NCBI GenBank assembly: GCA_034769895.1
Contig: JAWRYS010000723.1
Span: 1-64,000 of the forward strand
DNA from: Magicicada septendecula
Lineage: Eukaryota; Arthropoda; Insecta; Hemiptera; Cicadidae
Direction: 5' to 3'
DNA: 64,000 nucleotides
Shown: positions 1 to 10,005 of the stretch, one piece after another
How positions within the stretch are numbered: the first letter of the stretch is position 1
How the letters are laid out: each line of letters begins with the position of its first letter
Made by a program: the position numbers and the translations under genes
Notes under the pieces: generated by a model
The model's input: only the letters and a program-made list of their open reading frames with translations
Databases searched by the model: none
What the model was told of the DNA's origin: nothing

Positions 1-316
1 AAACCCATAGGCCAATCCACTACTTGAGTCCGAAACAATCTCACTCCACAGCTGATAATTAACCGATGGGTATCCCAAAGGCGCCTACAAACCACGACGA
101 AGTTCAGCAGACTCCCTCTAGCAGCGGGAACAACAGATACCGTAGTCCGAAGTTACAGTAACGTCTCCTAGACGGCGTAAGATTCGATATCACAAACAGT
201 CGCCGTAGCGTCTCACAGATTGCAGGGGAGTCCACTGTCCAAGGCGAACTACACCACTGCATAATTATCGCCCCGAATCCATATAACCACTACTTGCCGT
301 ACACCTAGGTACGACA
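1..316 (-). repeat. gypsy-1 LTR, left copy, partial
   Basis: This stretch matches 7540-7855 and 15082-15397 almost base for base. It is the element-sense start of the left copy's 3' LTR; the rest lies beyond the window edge. In the left copy the LTR stops at ...ACGACA and a different sequence follows. Confidence 0.9.
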
Positions 317-460
317 CACCCCACACAACAAAAGGAGTCCAACGGGTTGGACGACACCGGGACTGCCACCCCTGGAGGAAAAGCGGGGACTGACTAAAAA
401 CCAATAAAAGATAAAAACCAGGCGGAAGTTGAAAACGAAAGGACACCAGAAGGAAGGACA

Positions 461-522
<62 letters not shown>

Positions 523-745
523 TTGGGTGTGTGTGAGTGTAGAAGATACGGGGAGTGTGAGCGACCGCGGCCTAAAGCAATAGAAAGAAGAAAGGAGGGA
601 GAGAAGCTAAAATACCGATAAAACTTTAAAACAATAAAACGCTAAAAAGTAAAACATAAAACACAATCCCTCCAGCGAAGCCCCCCGAAAACCAAATCCG
701 AGGACCCTAACTAATCCCAACAGGGGTAACCAATACCAATACACC
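317..745 (-). other. gypsy-1 left copy: noncoding 3' internal region
   Basis: This is the interval between the pol stop and the 3' LTR in element sense. It holds a GT microsatellite and ends with a short G-rich tract beside the LTR that probably serves as the plus-strand primer. I see no env-like reading frame. Confidence 0.7.
463..520. repeat. (GT)29 microsatellite
   Basis: An uninterrupted GT dinucleotide run of 58 bases lies in the 3' internal region of the left gypsy-1 copy. The matching run in the right copy (8001-8042) has 21 units, so the two copies differ by eight repeats. Confidence 0.98.
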
Positions 746-3700
746 TCACGGAAGCTCCATCTGCGCACACGCCTTCAAATGGGACACATGGGCCACCCTC
801 ACCTTCATCCCATCCTCCGGACCCACCAGGCTGGCAGTGACGGGCGAGACAAACTCAGAAATCCGGAAGGGTCCCAACCATCTATAGCAGAGTTTGGCAG
901 CGCGACCCTCCACCTTAGAGCTGAGCGGGTGGCTCCTGCAATAAACCAACTGGCCCACCTTAAAAGGGTTTGGGGGCTCTTCCAGCGTTATAGCGACGCC
1001 GCACGCGCTCGTGCGATCGGAGCAGGGCTCTCCTCACATCTTTCCACCTGTGAACGACCCCCTCGTTCGGCAAATCCGGGAGAAGATCCTCCAGTTTCCA
1101 CAAATTACCAAGGGGATGAGCGGGGGAGAAACCAAACATGACCTCAAAAGGCACGGCACAATGGCTTTCATGAAGGGACGAATTGAACGCCATCTGTAAC
1201 CACTGGAGATTCTGGTCCCACGTATTCTGCTGCTCCGCGTGATAGGCGATAAGAGCGGATCTCAGATTGCGATTAAATCGCTCAGCGTGGGAAGGTTGCG
1301 GGTGGTAAGGGGAAGTGGTTACATGCGAATGCTGTGCCTGAAACACATGATTCGGAATTGCCTCGAGATGAATTGAGGGCCATTGTCTGAGACAATGATG
1401 GAGGGAAGCCCGAAATGCTGAAAAATACTGGTCTGAAGGGCTACGATGGTATTGGCAGTACTAGCCTGACGCAAGGGAAGTAGCCAGACATACTTGGAGA
1501 AGGCGTCCACACAAACAAGGAGGAACGAATTCCGGCCTTGCTACGCGGAAAGGACCCACGTAGTCGATGAAAACCTTCTCCATCGGTCTGCCAGCCACCT
1601 CAGAAGACAGCAGCCCCAACTTGTTGTTCTGAGCGGGCTTGCTCAGACTGCACAAATGACAACACTTCACCCGGGTGGCGATGTCCCGGTCCATGCCTTT
1701 CCAGATGAAGTTTTTCCTGATCGCGGCGATGGTCTTTGAAACACCCAAATGGCCTCCAACCGGGGAATCATGGTAATATTGGAAGACCATGGGCACCAAC
1801 TTGCTCGGCAGCACTATCTTAGGGACCCGTCCTCTACGTTCCCTGCAGCAGAGGACGCCCTTGGACAGATGATATGGAGCCTTCATCTCGCCTGATTTGA
1901 TTTTATCGATGATAGGACCCAACACCTCATCATCAAGCTGAGAGGGATAACTTCCGTGAAGGCGAGGGGGAACTCCAGGAGTACGGCGCAGGGTTCATTT
2001 ATTGGCTCCTCACTGGGTAGGTGATACATACGGGACAGAGCGTCGGCAACAACATTTTGGGTCCCCCTTATATGTTGTGCCCGAAACTTAAAAGAAGAGA
2101 TCTTGACCACCCAGCGGCCAAGTTTACACCAGTTGACGGGGTGCTCCAGAAGCCACGAGAGAGCCTGATTGTCCGTCTCTAATAGAACTCAGCGTGTTCC
2201 AAATACCTCCTAAACTTGTCAAGGACGAAGACTACCGCCAAACACTCTAACTCGTATACCGAGGATTTCTTTTCAGGGTTGGTAAGGGTCCTGGATACAA
2301 ATGCAACTGGCTGCCGAGCACCATCCACCTCCTGAGAGAGCACGGCCCCGATCGCCACAGAGCTGGCGTCGGATTGCACAATGAAAGGCTTCGTGAAATC
2401 GGGCATCCGAAGCACGGGCGGCGACAAAATGGACTCCTTTAGGGACTCGAAGGCACGTTGCTGCGCGTCTCCCCACACGAATTTGGCCCCTTTTTTCCTT
2501 AAGGAATTGAGGGGGGCCGCAATCTCAGCAGCCCCGGGATGAACCGCCGTAAAAATTCACCATCCCCACGAAGCGGGCCACCCCTTTAGCATCCCGAGGA
2601 ACAGGAAAATCCCGGATTGCCTGCGTCCTCTCTGGATCAACCGTGACCCCTTATGAGAGACAAGGTGACCGAGGAAAGAAATTTCCTCCTGGGCAAATTT
2701 CACCTTGTCGGGATTCACCGTAAGCCCCGCGCGCCTCAAGCGACACAACACCTCACGGAGATGGTTCATGTGTTCTTCAAGAGAGGAGCTGTAAATGAGC
2801 AGATCGTCCAGATAATTAAACACATACCGAATTTAATGTCGTGGAACACAGAGTCTAATAGACGGGTTAACGTCTGCGCACCAACCGCCAGTCCCATGGG
2901 GACTCTCTTGTATTGGTACAAGTTCCACGGCACGCAAAAGGCAGTGAACGGCCGAGAATCCTTGTGTAATGGTATCTGGTGGTATGCTGAATTCAAGTCG
3001 AAAATGGTGAAATATCGGGCCTGCGAAAACCAGTCAAAGGCCGAATGCAGGTCCGGGAGGGGCACCGACTCAACTTCAATATTTTGATTCAATTTTCGAT
3101 AATCGATGACCAGCCTATGCTTCCCTCCCGGTTTTGGCACCAGGAATGCTGGACTGGCATAGGCCGACGTGGAAGGTTCAATAACCCCCTGGTCCAACAA
3201 TTCTTGCACCTTCTCCGCAAGATGGTCATTTTAGGCGGAGCGAATTATAAGGGTGCGAACGGACCACCGCGGAGTCGCACAGACGGATACGATACTCCAA
3301 ATTGTGAGTGAGTCCGAGGTTGGCGGTCAGCACCTCAGGAAACTCATCACACAATTTACGGAAAGTGGTCTGTAGAGAGGGGCTCAAATTATTAATGTAC
3401 GCCGGGTTTGAAGTTCTTCAAGACCTTCCCCCGCCTCATCCCGATATCCCAGAAAAGGGATGCGTACGGCACGGGTGAACTTAAAGAAGCATACGTTCCC
3501 CTGGATATCGAGAACCATGCCACTTTTCACAATAAAATCCGCACCCACAATACAGTCTACGGCTCAGATTCGGAGCACAAGAAACTCCCAAACCCACGAA
3601 AAATAGTTTATTTTAAATTTAAAAGCCACCAATTTGGAGGTCGGCAAAACCTCCCTCGAGGCCGTCCAACATACCACCGACGAAGGAGTATTCGACCGGA

Positions 3701-5320
3701 TCAACGACTCCCGGACCAACTGCTGGTAAACACGGTAGGAGATAAGACACCGTGCCGATCCGGAGTCCACCAGGGCCCTAACCCGGCCCTTCCCAACCTC
3801 CAGCTCCAAAAATGGACACACGGAGAGACCCGGACGAATCGGCTTGGGATCGGACTCCCCGGATGGGTGTCCCGTCTCAACTGCACATAACGGGACCTGG
3901 GATGCGACATCGCGACCAAACGTGGGGAGGGACCGGCGTCCCTCAATCCCCCCCCGCAGGCCGTTTTTTGAAGGACGGTTCTCCCGCGAGACCTCCGATC
4001 TTTGAGAGGGCAATTCCGGGCCAAGTGCCCCATCTTCCTACAGGAATAGCAGCGGAATTCCCGCCTCTCAGAGCCGCTACCACGTTGCTCTTTCCAAGGG
4101 TTGCCACCACGTTGCTTCCGGGTAGGCCGCTGCTGACCAATGAGGAACAGGGGACAGGAAAATCGGAACGGCCGGGGCGAGCCTCATCGTTCATCTGGAT
4201 GGTGCGGGCGAAGACACAAGCTCCGCTAAGATCAGCGAAGCTGCGCGGTCGCTCCAAAAACACCAACCTGGACCTCTCCTGCGGATTGAGGCCCTCCAAG
4301 ATAACCCGCACCACCTCAGCCTCCGACACATCCACCCGCAGTACCCGGGCAGCACTTTTGATTGAGTTGATAAATACGTTCAACTGCTCCCCGTGCCCCT
4401 GAACTCTGTAAAATAATCGTTGCCGCATCTGGTCACGCAGCCTCCCGGCATAAACAGTTCCAACACATCCTTGTGGAACACCTCAAAATCCCCGCCCGCG
4501 CCCAGATGCAGACCACACGATCCAGCAGGGGCGCCCGACAATACGGATAAATCATATTTAACAGGGCAACGCCGGTCACCCCAGGGAAATCAAAAATGCC
4601 GAAAACCCCTTCAAGGAATTTGACAAGCTGGTCAAGGTCCAAACCGTCGACCACTGGAAGCCGACGGAGGAGGTCATAAATGGGGTTCGGCAACGATTCG
4701 TACTTAACACTGGCAAGGGCTGTACCCAACCCTCGAGGGACTTCCACATGATCCCCTGAAATCCCTGTGGGCGACTGCCCACCGAAGTAGACGGACGTTC
4801 CTCCACCAGAGCGCTACAAGCCTCCCCCAGAAGACCCACCCGCTCAAGGGCCACGGTCTGGCGCGCGGGCATCTCCTTAAGGTTACTAGGGCTTTCGGGA
4901 GCCTCCCCAGGTAGACCAATCTTTGACTGAGGGCCGACGCCGTCCGCCTACCCTCCTCCTCCATATCATCCTGCAACAGCAAATTACTCAGGCGAGCGGA
5001 CAAGTGGTGCATCCTTTGGGTCACCCGCTGCCAAACACGGGTGGAACTCCCCATATATTCCGAGTCCTCCATCAAGGTGGAGAACTCGGTCCACTTGTCC
5101 GCACACAAGGCTAGCTCCTCCTCCAAATCCTCAATTTCGACTCTCCGGGTGGGAGCGTCCCCCACCAGCAGTTCCCGCAGTTGACGCCGCAAGACGCCAC
5201 ATCCATCTGGGGAACCCCACCCCGCAAACGTATCTCGAACTGAAGTTCGTCCTTCGTGAAATATTCGGGCACCAGACCGCGGCCTTCACGCCGACTCCTA
5301 CTCTGCCCCTGCTCTGCCAT
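746..5320 (-). pseudogene. gypsy-1 left copy gag-pol, multiply frameshifted
   Basis: Collinear with the right copy (8269-12860) and nearly identical in sequence, but the frame changes at least eleven times in 4.6 kb. Recognisable blocks in element order are: Gag start with ATG at 5320; the zinc-knuckle region near 4050-4000, with its C-terminal half in frame; protease DSG near 3750; RT with its catalytic box near 2810; RNase H around 2180-2480; the integrase H2C2 finger near 1750-1640; the integrase core near 1570-1270; and the C-terminal GPF module near 830. Most differences from the right copy are one-base gains or losses in short runs, many of them deletions. This could be real decay, but the pattern also resembles uncorrected long-read consensus error. 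At 2491-2496 this copy has six T where the right copy has five, and the six-T form keeps RT and RNase H in one frame. Confidence 0.88.
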
Positions 5321-5678
5321 AGTATCCAACAACAAGAGACTGAATCCAACAAGAGCTGACAATCAAGGTGCCTCAGGGTCCCCGACCCGGCACCGGACCA
5401 ACAATGAAGACCAAGAAGAAGTGCCATAAGACAACAATGACCACACAAGAACACAAACAAACAGATAAACACTTAAGAACCCCCAAGATACAATCAGAAA
5501 TCGCCAGGCTGAGCGCAACCCCCCCTAGGGGTCCCGGACGGCAACTGCACCCAAAGACAAGATTTACAACACTAATAACATATCACACTTGACATAACAT
5601 GTCCCACTAAGATATGGAGGTCACCTCATCCATTTCCAATTTTCGTTTCAGAGGTGGCCAGGACTACGTCCAACCACG

Positions 5679-5689
5679 CTCTGCTACCA
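5679..5689 (-). other. gypsy-1 left copy primer-binding site (initiator tRNA-Met)
   Basis: The plus strand reads CTCTGCTACCA, identical to the last 11 bases of animal initiator tRNA-Met, two bases before the LTR edge at 5692. In element sense this is the complement of the tRNA 3' end placed just after the 5' LTR, as expected for a minus-strand primer site. The tRNA match is from general knowledge. Confidence 0.8.
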
Positions 5690-5691
5690 TT

Positions 5692-7855
5692 TGTGAGCCG
5701 CTCATCACCCATGACGTCACGACAAAATTTTAAACTTTCTAAGTTGACATCCAAAAAAAAAAATTTCAAAAACAACTACAACTTACCTTGATGACCGGCT
5801 CACTTGTTCACTTGAACTAGGAGAGGCCTCCTAGTGGAAGAATATCCACATGCTAGGTCCATTGGGGAATTGGACGAATGAGGTGACCTCAATTTTAAAA
5901 TTTCAACAATAACAAGTTTATTGAGGCTATCTTTTCTTTTCTTTTGTGACAATGAAATTTCATACAAAAAACACAGGCTGTAAGTTATTCCATTAGAATT
6001 ATGGAAAATGTGTAAATATTTAAAACTATGACAGGGTATTCAAAATTTAAAATGTAAAAGTATTCAATATTCAATAAATATTCCATGAAAATTATACAAA
6101 ATATATAAAACATTTAAAAACTCTTACATGGCATACTGAAACTATACAAAATATATAGAACATTTAACTTCTCTTACATGGCATACTGAAACTATACAAA
6201 ATATATAAAACATTTAAAATCTGTTACACGGCATACTGGAAACTATACAAAATATATAAAACATTTAAAATCTCTTACATACCATACTGAAAACTATGCA
6301 AAATATATAAAACATTTAACATCTCTTACATGGCATACTGAAAACTATTAACATACAGCTTTCAATAATATAAACAACTTTCTAAACCCTTTCACAAGCA
6401 ATTCTATCGTACAACATCATTAAAGCCACAACAATTATATTGCATAACAACATGCGCCCTCTGAAATCTAAATCAAACGCTAGAAGGGCGAATCTTCAAA
6501 TTAATAAATTATCATGCAACCAAAGATAGATCATCGTACTCTTGTGTGGAACTCACAAGTGCATGTGCTCACCTTGCCCTAACTTGCACAAACTGGTGTA
6601 GCACCACAGCTCACAGATTTCAGAGTGCACAATCATATAAAAAACTCAGATAATCAGTTACATATATCTCTCAGAAGGTAAAAATATGTGGTGCATAACA
6701 TTATGAGCATATACATCTACAAACATTATAAATATATAAATAGTAAAAAAAATTCCTCTTGTACAACAGTTCAGTCATTTTTATTTAACAGGTTGAATAC
6801 TTCGGAATTACTGTTCTAGCACAAGGTAATGCGTTGTTACAACTGTAGGTGGACTGAAACTCTTTTCACAACCAGATTTACACGTTCCAATAAAAAAACA
6901 GCCACCATATAAGTTCCACACAGATCATAAGGAAAAATTGTACAGAACATTGCATGCGTATATGGACAACACAAGACAATTACATGCACACACGGAATAC
7001 GAGCATTTAAGTAACTCAGCTGAATTTTGCCCCACTAGGCCAAATGAACACCTTGGCCAATAACTAACACATTTTCTTAAGTTTTATTTTTGTGTTTTTT
7101 TTTTGTTTTTCTTTTTTTTGGTAGGAAAGAAAAAAAATGTTTTTTCTTTTTTTTGTAGTGTTAAAAATATCAGCCAGACTCCACTCGACCCATAAAGTCC
7201 CAGGGCAAAATTTACTAAATTTTATTTCTCCATACCTGTTCATAGTGCGTGCATAATCACGCGTGCTGTGTTCCTCAATACTTACACACGTATATCACAC
7301 AATTTAACATCCCGGTCTTCACAGGATCACGGACGCCGGCCCCCAGGGACCCCCATGGCACACTGTCCCCTTAGCCTGACATAATCATTTCAAAAAAAAA
7401 CGCCGGCATAAAAAAAAACCACAAGACTTTTCAGCTCTCTACAATCAGCCCCACACGTGGTCGTGATCAGCTCCTGATGAGAACAGCTGACCGGAACCAA
7501 CCCATCGAGTCAAAAACGCAACTCTCCACTCAACGAAAAAAACCCATAGGCCAATCCACTACTTGAGTCCGAAACAATCTCACTCCACAGCTGATAATTA
7601 ACCGATGGGTATCCCAAAGGCGCCTACAAACCACGACGAAGTTCAGCAGACTCCCTCTAGCAGCGGGAACAACAGATACCGTAGTCCGAAGTTACAGTAA
7701 CGTCTCCTAGACGGCGTAAGATTCGATATCACAAACAGTCGCCGTAGCGTCTCACAGATTGCAGGGGAGTCCACTGTCCAAGGCGAACTACACCACTGCA
7801 TAATTATCGCCCCGAATCCATATAACCACTACTTGCCGTACACCTAGGTACGACA
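5692..7855 (-). repeat. gypsy-1 LTR, shared middle copy (2,164 bp)
   Basis: Bounded by TGTGAG at the left and ...GACA at the right, giving TG...CA ends, with the primer site on one side and the G-rich tract on the other. It is nearly identical to 13234-15397, with only a handful of substitutions seen by eye. LTRs above 2 kb are unusual for insect gypsy elements; Ulysses of Drosophila virilis is a known long-LTR comparison (from memory). Confidence 0.92.
6088..6350. repeat. about 55-bp tandem repeats inside the gypsy-1 LTR
   Basis: Roughly 4.7 imperfect units, each containing TACAAAATATATAAAACATTT followed by CTCTTACATGG-like sequence. The block is present in both full LTRs (here and 13630-13892) with the same unit number, so the array predates the last transposition. 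Confidence 0.9.
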
Positions 7856-7998
7856 CACCCCCACAACAAAAGGAGTCCAACGGGTTGGACGACACCGGGA
7901 CTGCCACCCCTGGAGGAAAAGCGGGGACTGACTAAAAACCAATAAAAAGATAAAACCAGGCGGAAGTTGAAAACGAAAGGACACCAGAAGGAAGGACA

Positions 7999-8044
<46 letters not shown>

Positions 8045-8268
8045 TTGGGTGTGTGTGAGTGTAGAAGATACGGGGAGTGTGAGCGACCGCGGCCTAAAGC
8101 AATAGAAAGAAGAAAGGAGGGAGAGAAGCTAAAATACCGATAAAACTTTAAAACAATAAAACGCTAAAAAGTAAAACCATAAAACACAATCCCTCCAGCG
8201 AAGCCCCCCGAAAACCAAATCCGAGGACCCTAACTAATCCCAACAGGGGTAACCAATACCAATACACC
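7856..8268 (-). other. gypsy-1 right copy: noncoding 3' internal region
   Basis: Same layout as 317-745: pol stop, a GT microsatellite (21 units at 8001-8042), and a short G-rich tract in element sense (GTGGGGGTG) directly before the LTR. No reading frame of note. Confidence 0.7.
8001..8042. repeat. (GT)21 microsatellite
   Basis: Perfect GT run in the 3' internal region of the right gypsy-1 copy, eight units shorter than the one at 463-520. Confidence 0.98.
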
Positions 8269-10005
8269 TCACGGAAGCTCCATCTGCGCACACGCCTTCA
8301 AATGGGACACATGGGCCACCCTCACCTTCATCCCATCCTCCGGACCCACCAGGCTGGCAGTGACGGGCGAGACAAACTCAGAAATCCGGAAGGGTCCCAA
8401 CCATCTATAGCAGAGTTTGGCAGCGCGACCCTCCACCTTAGAGCTGAGCGGGTGGCTCCTGCAATAAACCAACTGGCCCACCTTAAAAGGGTTGGGGGCT
8501 CTTCCAGCGTTATAGCGACGCCGCACGCGCTCGTGCGATCGGAGCAGGGCTCTCCTCACATCTTTCCACCTGTGAACGACCCCCTCGTTCGGCAAATCCG
8601 GGAGAAGATCCTCCAGTTTCCACAAATTACCAAGGGGATGAGCGGGGGAGAAACCAAACATGACCTCAAAAGGCACGGCACAATGGCTTTCATGAAGGGA
8701 CGAATTGAACGCCATCTGTAACCACTGGAGATTCTGGTCCCACGTATTCTGCTGCTCCGCGTGATAGGCGATAAGAGCGGATCTCAGATTGCGATTAAAT
8801 CGCTCAGCGTGGGAAGGTTGCGGGTGGTAAGGGGAAGTGGTTACATGCCGAATGCTGTGCCTGAAACACATGTTTCGGAATTGCCTCGAGATGAATTGAG
8901 GGCCATTGTCTGAGACAATGATGGAGGGAAGCCCGAAATGCTGAAAAATACTGGTCTGAAGGGCTACGATGGTATTGGCAGTACTAGCCTGACGCAAGGG
9001 AAGTAGCCAGACATACTTGGAGAAGGCGTCCACACAAACAAGGAGGAACGAATTCCCGGCCTTGCTACGCGGGAAAGGACCCACGTAGTCGATGAAAACC
9101 TTCTCCATCGGTCTGCCAGCCACCTCAGAAGACAGCAGCCCCAACTTGTTGTTCTGAGCGGGCTTGCTCAGACTGCACAAATGACAACACTTCACCCGGG
9201 TGGCGATGTCCCGGTCCATGCCTTTCCAGATGAAGTTTTTCCTGATCGCGGCGATGGTCTTTGAAACACCCAAATGGCCTCCAACCGGGGAATCATGGTA
9301 ATATTGGAAGACCATGGGCACCAACTTGCTCGGCAGCACTATCTTAGGGACCCGTCCTCTACGTTCCCTGCAGCAGAGGACGCCCTTGGACAGATGATAT
9401 GGAGCCTTCATCTCGCCTGATTTGATTTTATCGATGATAGGACCCAACACCTCATCATCAAGCTGATGAGGGATAACTTCCGTGAAGGCGAGGGGGAACT
9501 CCAGGAGTACGGCGCAGGGTTCATTTATTGGCTCCTCACTGGGTAGGTGATACATACGGGACAGAGCGTCGGCAACAACATTTTGGGCCCCCCTTATATG
9601 TTGTGCCCGAAACTTAAAAGAAGAGATCTTGACCACCCAGCGGCCAAGTTTACCCAGTTGACGGGGGTGCTCCAGAAGCCACGAGAGAGCCTGATTGTCC
9701 GTCTCTAATAGGAACTCAGCGTGTTCCAAATACCTCCTAAACTTGTCAAGGACGAAGACTACCGCCAAACACTCTAACTCGTATACCGAGGATTTCTTTT
9801 CAGGGTTGGTAAGGGTCCTGGATACAAATGCAACTGGCTGCCGAGCACCATCCACCTCCTGAGAGAGCACGGCCCCGATCGCCACAGAGCTGGCGTCGGA
9901 TTGCACAATGAAAGTCTTCGTGAAATCGGGCATCCGAAGCACGGGCGGCGACAAAATGGACTCCTTTAGGGACTCGAAGGCACGTTGCTGCGCGTCTCCC
10001 CACAC
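8269..10005 (-). CDS. pol: gypsy-1 right copy pol: RNase H and integrase segment
   Basis: This 578-residue open frame is the C-terminal part of the gypsy-1 polyprotein. In order it shows an RNase H domain (QSDASSVAIGAVLS near residue 35, ETDNQALSWLL near 103), an H-H-C-C integrase zinc finger near residues 240-275, an integrase catalytic core (FIDYVGPF, then VSDNGPQF, then the E of HAERF: a D,D,E set), and a C-terminal module with LGPFRI resembling the GPY/F domain. I see no chromodomain. The first codon is GTG, not ATG, because the frame really continues from the upstream gag-RT ORF. The two frames overlap at 9966-10005 and are offset by one base. The cause is a five-T run at 10018-10022 that has six T in the left copy. 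It is either a real one-base deletion or a base-calling error; a programmed shift within the RT-RNase H linker is less likely. Confidence 0.9.
   Translation of the reverse strand: MWGDAQQRAFESLKESILSPPVLRMPDFTKTFIVQSDASSVAIGAVLSQEVDGARQPVAFVSRTLTNPEKKSSVYELECLAVVFVLDKFRRYLEHAEFLLETDNQALSWLLEHPRQLGKLGRWVVKISSFKFRAQHIRGAQNVVADALSRMYHLPSEEPINEPCAVLLEFPLAFTEVIPHQLDDEVLGPIIDKIKSGEMKAPYHLSKGVLCCRERRGRVPKIVLPSKLVPMVFQYYHDSPVGGHLGVSKTIAAIRKNFIWKGMDRDIATRVKCCHLCSLSKPAQNNKLGLLSSEVAGRPMEKVFIDYVGPFPRSKAGNSFLLVCVDAFSKYVWLLPLRQASTANTIVALQTSIFQHFGLPSIIVSDNGPQFISRQFRNMCFRHSIRHVTTSPYHPQPSHAERFNRNLRSALIAYHAEQQNTWDQNLQWLQMAFNSSLHESHCAVPFEVMFGFSPAHPLGNLWKLEDLLPDLPNEGVVHRWKDVRRALLRSHERVRRRYNAGRAPNPFKVGQLVYCRSHPLSSKVEGRAAKLCYRWLGPFRISEFVSPVTASLVGPEDGMKVRVAHVSHLKACAQMELP

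Noticed and set aside
779..3890. Plus-strand open frames (779-1141, 2653-3087, 3408-3890 and their copies near 8302 and 10182-11423)
   Set aside because: They are antisense to the gypsy-1 gag-pol, have no domains, and exist because of the GC-rich coding strand.
6088..6350. Regularly spaced repeats suggestive of a CRISPR array
   Set aside because: The units are contiguous imperfect tandem repeats without unique spacers, inside a eukaryotic LTR.
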